A stretch of DNA of 64,000 nt from Saksenaea vasiformis B4078 (Eukaryota; Mucoromycota; Mucoromycetes; Mucorales; Saksenaeaceae), in NCBI GenBank assembly GCA_000697055.1, contig JNDT01001812.1:1-64000 (forward strand), read 5' to 3'. Below, one piece after another: positions 55,362 through 64,000 of the stretch. Numbering within the stretch: position 1 is the first letter of the stretch; the number at the start of each line of letters is the position of its first letter. The position numbers and the translations under genes are program-made. The notes beneath the pieces are model-generated. The model ran no database searches. It was given only the letters and a program-made list of their open reading frames with translations, and was not told the DNA's origin.

Positions 55362-58300
55362 TTAAATGCGGCCTTGGAGTACATTTTCGATACATGCGTT
55401 GATATAGTCTTTTCTGTCGTTCATGGGGATGCCAAAAATGGCTTGTAGCTCTTCTCGGACTTGTTTTTTCGTCATGCGCGTGAGATCGGCACCGGAAAGG
55501 ATGCGTTTTACTTGGAAAAGGATTTCCTCATTGCGTGGTCCTGTGCCGTTAAAACCATCCATCATCAGTGAATGTCGGCTGCCAGACCATGGCATGGCTG
55601 CACCTGACGCAGCCAATGGTTGGTCTGAGTAAGAGGCGATGGATCGTGCGGCTGTCGGCATCATGGGCTGAGGCGGTGGTGGGGGAGGAGGAGCTTGTGG
55701 AAGAATGGGCATGGATGCGGACGAGGGCATCATCATGCTATGGGTATACATGCTCATGGCATCAGGACCGTAAGATTCATGGCGAGTTGGGTAGCGACCA
55801 CCACCACCGCCGCCGCCACCGACGCTGCTGCTTGCGCTCTGTGAAAGACCGTCGCTCCATTCTTCAGAAACAAGGAGAGATTTCTCATATTCGGACCAGG
55901 TCATGGTTGGAATGGATGCGGGATCAAACTCGCCCTCGTCTGCAACTGCCATTTTCTTCCCTTTGTCACCAACTACAACACGCGTGTTACCCCATGAAAA
56001 ATCGTCAAAATGCCAGTAAGCATAAACAGGGATGTAGAAAGAGAAGAGAGGAATGGCCAGTAGCGAAACAAGCATCCACAAGATATACTCCCATTTGCGA
56101 TTCATGATGAACAGAATGGCCTGTAAACCGTAGGTACCTGCAATCGTAGCAACGGAAATAATAGGCACATTGCCATTTGATGTTGCTAGTTGGTAGATGA
56201 GATAGCCAAGATAACCCAGCAGAGCTGGCATCACCAATGTGCTCACCAGATCAAGGAGAACAACAAAACGCATAGAGAAACAGCAGAAACCACAGAGTCT
56301 TGGAAGGAACACGAGCTCGCCTAGATTGTGAATAGTGGAATTAATCCATCGACGACGTTGTGAAACCAGAACGCTCCAGAGATCAGGCGCATTCGTACGA
56401 CATTTGGCGTCGGGCATAAACTTGGTCTTGAAGTTCGGGAAGTGCTTGAGCAGCAGCGTTGTCAGATAACGATCTTCACCCAGATGCAACAGGTTCTTCT
56501 TATGTAACGTGTCGACAATGTTTACACTGTAGTCTTGGATGATATCGTTGCTGGCAAAGATAGGTCGCTTGCCGTCGAGCGTGCGGATGCGGTACATTGT
56601 GAAACAACCAGGTAAACAACTGACTGTCGAGAACAGCGACTCAAACGCCTTGATCATATAATGCGAAATAAAATACTCGTACACCTGAATCATGGTTACC
56701 CACGTATCTTTTTCGTTTGCAAGCAACGTCTCGCCACAGATACCAATAATTTTAGAGTCATGAACCATGCTTGCTACGAGATACGTCAACCCATCCGGTA
56801 ACACCTCCGTATCGGCATCCACCATCAATACAAACTCGTAGAAGCTGGGATTGACACCAATAACGTTCTTCATCTGGTGATAGATCTCCAGTTGCAAGGG
56901 CACCATGGGCGCGTCAAAATGGACACGATTAAGGAACTGCATAAGGATCAACTGCGAATCTCGCTTGCCTCGATTGCCCGGCTTCTGCCGTTCGCTTGGT
57001 TTACCGCACTTGACGACGACGATGTAGGGTACCACATGGCCTGACACTTCGTAAAGACCAGAGTAGATCTTGCCCATGTTATGCTGTTTCTGGCCTTCGC
57101 CTACTGAGACGAAGGAGAGCGGTTCGGGATCGATATGTGGATCAACACCAAGGATATCCAGCACGATACGTGGTGTAGGTTGATCGTTACCACTACCGAC
57201 AATCATACCATCACAGATAACAAACATAAGCTTGCGTTTATCGTCGTATCGTAGCGTAGCAATAGAATCAATAGTCTTTCGTAGCGATTCTTCATCTTCG
57301 GTATAACAGGTGATTTGGCAAATCACAAATTTGTCGAATTCTTCTGGGACGCGACGTGTGCTGAACCGCAATGCAGCAAGGAACTTGAACAAGATAACAC
57401 TCGCCAATAAACAGGTCACAATGAGCAGCAGGTAAGCCGAGAACTTACACCGTGCTGAGTTACGTGTGTCCTCGACACCGACAAAGAACAAGTTACGTAG
57501 ACAGACGAGTTGACGATCCCTGACTTCCTTGGTTAGTGGTAATTTGTTGAACGCGTCCGTGATATCTGATCCTGCTTGCTGCCAAAACAGATCGGCGATC
57601 GATTGATCGATGAAGTCTGTATTGATGCCGCCGGGCGGCTGTTGACCTGGTGGAGCACTGAGAAAGCGACCTTGCATCAGGTACCACGTCAGATCGTAGA
57701 CATTATTATTCAGAATAGCCCATTGCCTCGTCGTCTTGATTTTGTTACTACTGAATACAGTTGCCGTTTTGGACTGGTCTGACACGGTACCCGCTTCATA
57801 ACCCATATTGCCCACTTTGTAATTTTTGCGCAACATCACCATTTGCTCGTAATACCAGTCAGGTTGGTAGTAGGGAGTCGAGAAACGGAAATCGTGGTAC
57901 TGTGCATTGATATCTGTCAGATTTTTCTGGAAATCGAGGGACACGTAGGGTGAGACTTCTCCCGTGACACCCTGACATAGGGCTGACACTTGTACGGGGA
58001 AGAGATCTGTCACATCCTTTCCAGCATAATCCATGATGGCATCGGTTGGCACGAGCGAGGGGTAATGTCGAGGTGCAAAGCTTGTGAGATCAAATACTTC
58101 GCCACGAATGGAGACATAAGCTTTGTTTTTTTCAGAATGAGCTTGAAGTTCGGATGGAGAAAAGACGTCTTGATGCGGGCATACCAGTTCACCGAAGAAT
58201 ACAAGAAACCAAATCACAAAGGCGCACATGAAGAAAATAATGACACATAGAGCCACCTTTTCACGCCACGCCAGTCGCACATCTTTACGTTTCATTCGAC

Positions 58301-60961
58301 CACAATGAATCAAGGCTGCGTTGGGGATCCACCACGTCACAGCCCATACAAAGAACAGCCAACGTTTACGAGCGCTTGTCATCGCCTTCTTGTCTTCCTC
58401 GTCGTCTTCCTCTTCCTGTGGCTGCTTTTCCGCGAGTGGTGGTCTACCGTTTTGCATCGTATGGTGGGAGTAACCGTTGGAATCCGATCCATAGAAGGAT
58501 TCCTCGTTCCGACTCCAGCTATGATCATCGTCGGAAAAGTAGGAACGTTGATCTTCTGTGTAACTGATAGAAGGTGGGGGCAGGCCTGCTGCTGCTGCCA
58601 CTCCATGAAAATTATGTGTGCTAGCCGAGGCGGATGTCTGAAATGAATTTCGCGCAGAATTATCTTTGACTTGATGTCGTTGGTCATCTTTTTCTAATGC
58701 TCGCAACTGGTCTTCCAATCCGCGCCATGCGTCATCACTTAAGAAAATCTATATAGAAAATGAGGACGAAAGTGACGCGTGGCTCTTTACTTTTACCTTG
58801 CTTGCCCCGACAACCGCTTCAACAGGAGACCACTGCATAGCGTCGCACACTGCCTCACATCGCGATCGAGGTAACCGTGAATGATCCAATCCTAAACCAT
58901 GGAGCGGCACAGCGTATCTATCCAAAAAGTCTTGGTGACTGTAGGCCACAGCGTAGTTACAAAGTCGTGTTTTTCTGGCGAGATCCGCGAGACGATAGGT
59001 TTGAGCCTGAGCTTGGACATATTTACTATCGAACTGTTGTGGCGTCATCTGACTATTAGGTTGTAGACAGAACACGGCCCACAGACGTGAAATGTCAAAC
59101 GACTTGGTTAACCGTTCGAGCGCAGTCTGTATCTGGCCCAAGGTGGTGGTGCCGTTATTATTATTACTTGCGGAGGATCCATCCACTCGTCCTGGTGCAC
59201 GTGGTTGCTGGGGAGGGTAATGTGCCGTAATAATAATCGCGTTGTTTTTAGGATGTGTTTCTGTTACGACAGATGCAAAGAGGTCAGCGAGGAATGGATT
59301 GCGCGAGGGAGGCATATCACTCCCTCCACGAAAGAGGGAGACAAAGTCAACGGGAATTTGGTCGCTGTTTTTTTCCAAAAAGGTAGCAGGATTGTAGGTA
59401 ACCTTAGTTGAGAAATGTTGGATGCTAAAGTGACGGACAGCATCAACCATGGTGGAAGAAAACGCGGGATGACTCCCATTGTACTTGATAAACGACTCAA
59501 CAAGCTGACTAGGTGTTGTTTTTCGTTTGTCGGTTGTTGCAGCATCTGTCAATGCACACAAACCCTTTGGTTTGGTGAGAAGATCCAGTGCGCCGGGATA
59601 AGCTTCCGGTTGAAATTGCTGCATCTGAATTCCGTCCTCCTGTACTTCTGATGTATCGAATAATCGCGAGATTACGTAGTGTTGGATCCACTCGGCAGAC
59701 ATGTTGGCGACAAAACGTTCAAACACATCGGCTGTGTTCGTTTGTTGTTGTTGTGCTTGCGCATCGTTTTCTGCTTGTTGACTCGGAAGATCTACAATGC
59801 CAATGTAATTGCTAAAGTCATCTTCTTTGTTGCACAGTTTGGTGTTGATGCGTTCCACGAGCCACGCAACGAGCAGCCCATACAGACATCGGGCCAGCTC
59901 GTCCCGCTGTGCACCTGCTTGCTGTGCGTTCAGGATGAGTGTGGTGATGTCGCGACGGATTAAGGTTGTTTTGAATACGAGTACATTTTCGAGTGCGTTT
60001 GGATCGAGCCCGAGAAGATCTGCGACGAGTTCCAGGACTTCGGGATTCTTGACGTAGGCCGCTTCCTGATCGCGTGCGGGATCTAAAAACATCAAGTTGC
60101 CCAAATGGAGAATCGCTGCTAATAATCGTGTGATACGTGCTGGTTTCACAAACGCCTTCAGGGCGGATTTAATGGTACCCCAGTCGCCGGTCGCTGTGCG
60201 TCCGCCGCTGTTAGCGGCCCTTGTCAGATAACGGAAAGGCTGGTTAAGTTGCAAAGTGGCTTTCTCTTCTTCCGTCGCGGAAGAACAGAGCGTATGTAAA
60301 ATATCCGTGTGCAGATGGTCCTTGAAAAAGTGGTGAAACAACAATTTCTGTCCAACCATACGCCCGCGTTCATTAAACTGGATCTCAGCCATGCATCCGT
60401 ACCGGGACCCAGCGCTATGCGTCGAAAATAGGCCAAAAGTATCCATTAACGTTTGCGACGCCAGAATATGATTTTGGACTTTGCTTTCTTTCTTGTGGCT
60501 GCTGAGTCGCACCAGATGGCGGACAATGAAGCGGCGAAGTGCGACCTTTCCATTGCCCGAATCACCGCTACACAGAAGAAGGGCATAAATGAATGGTAGG
60601 TTTGTTTTCACGGGAATTTTTACCTTAACACCACGGATTGATCCGATCCTGTTCGTCGCATGTTGAAGTACACATGATTTGTGAATCCAAAGATATGGGG
60701 CTCCATGGAAGGTGGATTGGTTGCCTTGTACGCCGATACGTAGGCCAGACTGGTCTCGTCGTCATCATTGTCGTCGCCGTTGTTATCATTTGAAGAATGG
60801 AAAGTGGGTGGAAATGCAACGAGGTGACTGCCGATCCAAGTGTAAGGTTGGTTTGTTTCATACCGTGCTCGCAGACAGGTTGTCACGGTATCGTTGTTGA
60901 AGGTCGGTAGCGAAGAAAGATCACGCCGAGGTTCGCCGGTCGGCGGTCGTAATTTCTTCAT
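55362..60961 (-). CDS. Chitin synthase with N-terminal myosin motor domain (class V/VII group)
   Basis: Three exons, 60961-60624, 60567-58797 and 58748-55362, encode 1831 residues. Residues 1 to about 720 are a myosin-like motor ending in KIFLSDDAWRGLEDQLR. Its ATP loop is GDSGNGKV (114-121), where active myosins have GESGSGKT. Two membrane helices (about 832-849 and 868-889) and a cytochrome b5-like domain (about 903-970) follow. The chitin synthase core has VDADTEVLPDG (about 1347), CLPGCFTMYR, EDRYL (about 1461) and QRRRW (about 1500), so the GT2 catalytic residues are intact. C-terminal helices and a DEK_C domain (last 55 residues) complete the standard plan. It makes cell-wall chitin at hyphal tips; the motor aids delivery along actin. 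Confidence 0.97.
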
Positions 60962-61271
60962 GATAGAAGAAAAAGAAAAAGAAAGAAAAACAAAAAATCT
61001 GGGTGGGGATCATCTTGTACCAAAACAGAAATGAGATATAAATAGCCAATCGTTTACAGACAAAAAACACACAAACACAAACGAGAGAACGTACACATGT
61101 ATGCTTCTTACATGTCTAACCTTAACACATGTATTTAAAACGTTAAAAGTACATGAATAAATAGGTGCATCTCTATTGAGCCGGGGGAACAGGCACCTCG
61201 AATTTGTTTATTACAAATCTTTTCCGATTTCCTAAATCAAGAAGGCTTGGCAAAAAAAGTTTAAAGCTAAA
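60962..61271. other. Intergenic: chitin synthase promoter
   Basis: About 300 bases between two minus-strand genes. AAGAAA-rich leader just upstream of the chitin synthase ATG. No other feature. Confidence 0.4.
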
Positions 61272-63042
61272 TTAGGTTGAGACAAAATCATTGCTCGAGA
61301 TGCCTGCTCGAACATGCTCCTGTTGCTGACAAGGCGATTGTTGCTGTTGGTGACAAGGAGGGAGCGGATGATAATAATAATAGTGGTGATGGTGGTGATG
61401 GTGATGGTGATGTTGCTGGTGCTTCTTGCACTTTGATGAGTTGGTAGCAGATCTAGCTATGGAGTTCAGTGAGATAGATTTGGTTAAAGTCCCAATTTTA
61501 GTGTGATGTGAGCAGGGTGATGGTGACGGAGGAGGATGGTGATGATGACAATGGTGCTGCTGCTGTTGGTGGTGGTGCGAGTACGCAGGACGGTGATGGG
61601 GAGGGGGAGCGGGAGGAGACGCATTTCCTGTGTCGACGCTAGTGAGATGTTGCATTTTTGGACAGGTGTGAATATAGGAGAGTGTAGGCGCGTCACATCG
61701 TGGTGCTGCTGCTGCTGTAGGCGCTGCGGGTGCTGTGGGTGCCGTGGGTGCTGTGGGTGCTTGCTTTGAACGCTTGATAGACTCTTCATCCTTGGAACTC
61801 GCGTCATCTTCATGAACAGAGGGAAGTGACCTGCAACCTCTTCCAGATCGTTTTTCCGCCTGATTTTCTCCTTCTTCCTGGAGAGCGGCTAGATTGGGGA
61901 CAGAATACTGGGCCCGGCGAAGTTTCATCCATTGAAGCTCTTGTTGTACTTTGGCTGGTAGACGCGTATTTTGGGCTGGTTGATCCACCGAAGCAGCGGA
62001 GGAAGGACTTGATGTGCTGTGGACTGGTGGGGAGGGTGGCTGTGGAGGGGAGGGACAGAGGCGCATGGTGGTTTCTGGGGGAGGCGTGGGAGGAAATGCC
62101 TTTTTAACATGCATAGGTAACGGTGATGTTGGCATAACCCGCTGTAAAGGTGAACGCCATGTTGGATCTTGGATTAGATAGGGAGGCGCCTTGGTATAGG
62201 CCGAGACAGACCGGACCAGACCGTCGCTGGCAGGAAGACGGTTAATCGGTACGAAGCCTGTCATTGCTGGAGCATACTCCATCGGTCGAACATTGATACG
62301 GCTTGAGGATGGAACGCGCATTAGACTTGGCATGTTGGGATAACTATGCTGCCTTGAAATAGTTGGGCCAGGTTGTTGCTGTTGCTGCATCGTGTACAAA
62401 GAACGTCTACATTCCCACCGGTGACGCTCTTTCATTCTATCCATCACCACTTTGTTGGATAGGTGAGGCTTTGGAGTTACTATTCTATTATTCATGGACG
62501 CATTGGACAGGCTCGATGGACTAGGGGTGATGGGTAAGTCTTCAAAGTCGTCATAAACATCATCTTCCTCTTCTTCTTCTTCTTCCTCTTCTTCTTCTTC
62601 TTCCTCTTCCTCTTCCTCTTCCTCTTCCTCCGTTTCGCCTTCATCCGATGAATCGGCTTGATTATGTACTGGAGACGAGGGATGTGCTGGAAGTGGAGTC
62701 TTAATCATGGATAAGCTGGCAGAGCGCACAACAGACAAAGGACGCGATGCAAGGTCGTTTGATGCAGGGATTGATGCTTCATTGTTAGCTAAGGAGGAAG
62801 TTTCTGAAATTCAAATGTTAAAATAGATGCTAACTTTGTTAGCAAGTTTTACCTGTTACCGAGCTATTGAGTTCCCTCATAATATCATCAAACAGACTAA
62901 TGGATTTTCGCGGCGACATGAACGTATCCGCAATAGGGCATAGTGCGGCTGTATCGTCATCTTTCTTTTCTTCTTTTGGTGAGGTTGTTGCTTCGGGCGC
63001 TACGAGTTTTTTATTCTTCTTGGCAAAACGCAGGAAGCCCAT
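61272..63042 (-). CDS. Low-complexity Ser/Pro/Glu/His-rich protein of unknown function
   Basis: Two exons, 63042-62853 and 62803-61272, give 573 residues. The N-terminus (MGFLRFAKKNKKLVAPEA) is basic and hydrophobic. Next come a conserved-looking segment (SPRKSISLFDDIMREL), an uninterrupted Glu run of about 23 residues, Ser/Pro-rich stretches with many SP and TP sites, Ala/Pro/Thr repeats, and a His-rich end (ten His followed by Tyr). No known domain is recognised. The design is that of a disordered, phospho-regulated protein. The first exon alone has a clean start and a normal donor, so the gene is probably real even though much of it is low complexity. It is tandem with the chitin synthase but not obviously linked in function. 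Confidence 0.7.
62562..62631. repeat. Glu-encoding TTC/CTC trinucleotide repeat
   Basis: Seventy bases of interrupted CTT/CCT units, coding for the poly-Glu run on the minus strand. Likely polymorphic in length, in steps of three. Confidence 0.85.
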
Positions 63043-63665
63043 TTCTATCTATTTCGTCTTGTAAGAAGAAAGAAAGGAAAGAAAAAGGGTAGGAAATTGA
63101 ATAGAAAGCATTAATATATAGAAGCGTATTATGTTTAGGGGAAGATTACAAAGTTGTCCAAACTCCTGAGCATTCTAAAAAGTCTCGTATTTACCCCAAA
63201 GTGTTGATAGCACGCGGAAGGGATAACGCCCAAGCACCAGTGGTTATCATTTCCGGGCTAGTTGATGAAACGTTATTTATGCTCCTTAGAATCCCCCCAG
63301 AGAAAGAGAACAAGCCGAATGCAAGGTTAGCGGGGTTGAGTTGCACCGAGCGGATCGTCATTCAATGAATTTGGGATCTAGACGTGGGTAGACCACGTTT
63401 TAGTTTACCTGTGCACAACACACTAGATAGGTAGCAGCATGCATGCAGTAAACAGTCATCTTCATCGATCCCCGGAATAACCGCATTTCTTTCTCTTTCT
63501 TAGCAAGAAAACAAGGAGGAGTGGCTCTCTCTTTTTTTCGCAACTGAGGGAACATCAACACTACTATATAAAGTGATCCATGTCGTTGCTTCACATCAGG
63601 CCAAGTGTATTTCCAATAAGGATGCATTTATTCATGATATTTATAAAAAAAAAAGTATTCGTACT
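63043..63665. other. Intergenic between eIF5 and the low-complexity gene
   Basis: Promoter region of the low-complexity protein gene and the 3' side of eIF5. A frame at 63400-63627 shows no features. Confidence 0.45.
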
Positions 63666-64000
63666 TTAGTCGTCTTCTTCTGACTCTTCTTCCGAGGCGT
63701 TTTCTAGCCATTCCAAGAAAGGTTTGGCAGCCTTCTTGACTTCCTTCGACAAGTCCTTGTCGACATATCGCTTGCTTGGTTTTTCGCCCCATTTAAGGAA
63801 GACTTCGTCCTCGATGATATCGGCGTCATACAACTTCATCAAGATGTTGGGCATTTTCTTGATGAGCTTGTCCTTGTACTCAAGACCCACAAGACGTTCA
63901 ACACCTCCTAAAACAGCTTTTTGATGCTTTTCTTCCCTCACAAACTTGCGTAGCAACTTTACACGTTTGGGGATTTGAGTTGCAATGGATTCGTCGAAAA
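63666..64000 (-). CDS. TIF5: Translation initiation factor eIF5, C-terminal part (runs off the window)
   Basis: The last 110 codons of a minus-strand gene whose upstream part lies beyond base 64000. The readable end is the W2 (HEAT-like) domain: RKFVREEKHQKAVLGGVERL, IKKMPNILMKLYDADIIEDE and VFLKWGE, followed by AKPFLEWLENA and an acidic EESEEDD tail. These are the aromatic and acidic boxes that bind eIF2-beta and eIF3c. eIF5 is the GTPase-activating protein of eIF2 during start-codon selection. The N-terminal zinc-ribbon GAP domain is not in the window. No intron is needed in the visible part. Confidence 0.94.
   Translation of the reverse strand, partial: FDESIATQIPKRVKLLRKFVREEKHQKAVLGGVERLVGLEYKDKLIKKMPNILMKLYDADIIEDEVFLKWGEKPSKRYVDKDLSKEVKKAAKPFLEWLENASEEESEEDD

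Noticed and set aside
1..64000. CRISPR arrays, operons, ribosome binding sites, bacterial terminators
   Set aside because: The window is eukaryotic (spliceosomal introns throughout), and no regularly spaced repeats were seen.

Overview
The window reads as nuclear DNA of a filamentous fungus, most likely an early-diverging Mucoromycota lineage (Mucorales-like; inferred, not proven). The reasons are short introns (about 45-90 nt) with GT...AG ends and CTAA/CTRAC-like branch sites, a chitin synthase fused to a myosin motor, a fungal complex I 21 kDa subunit, a PRM10/ThrE-type transporter, and decayed Crypton, Helitron and Fanzor sequences. Exon structures below were built by eye from splice signals, reading-frame phase and family conservation; all spliced models close without frame errors.

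Layout. 0-17 kb is gene-dense: the 3' end of an unknown gene, a mitochondrial RbfA-like factor (+), an aspartic protease with an acidic insertion (-), splicing factor SF3B6 (-), a secreted thaumatin-like protein (-), phosphopantetheine adenylyltransferase (+), a type II membrane sulfotransferase-like protein with a GC-AG intron (-), a single-exon F-box protein (+), a small secreted-protein gene interrupted by two in-frame TAA codons (+), the complex I 21 kDa subunit (-) and an HSL-type esterase (-). 17-29 kb is sparse. It holds an alanyl-tRNA-editing protein (-) and a membrane RING-H2 ligase (-), with relics between. 29-35 kb carries a Cid1-type nucleotidyltransferase (-), a PRM10-like transporter (+) and a Cdc25/Acr2-type phosphatase (-). 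36-52 kb is a mobile-element graveyard (two Fanzor/TnpB-like relics, a Helitron helicase relic, an internally deleted Crypton) with one well-preserved GT2 membrane glycosyltransferase at 42-44 kb. 52.8-64 kb is housekeeping and cell wall: gamma-glutamyltranspeptidase (+), the myosin-chitin synthase (-), a low-complexity protein (-) and the C-terminal part of eIF5 (-).

The most interesting structures are: (1) the RING-ligase and Cid1 genes, each accompanied by a decayed copy of the other (order: intact RING, dead Cid1 tail, dead RING, intact Cid1), as expected from a tandem duplication followed by reciprocal loss; (2) a 10-nt microexon in the gamma-glutamyltranspeptidase inside the conserved glycine motif; (3) a secreted-protein frame that stays open for 210 codons except for two TAA codons; (4) a Fanzor C-terminus directly after a Helitron helicase relic; (5) a sulfotransferase-like protein lacking the usual PAPS-contacting Lys and Ser.

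Functionally, the wall and secretion genes (chitin synthase, GT2 protein, thaumatin-like protein, aspartic protease, sulfotransferase) fit a hyphal fungus. The rest are unlinked housekeeping genes; no metabolic cluster or operon-like unit is visible.
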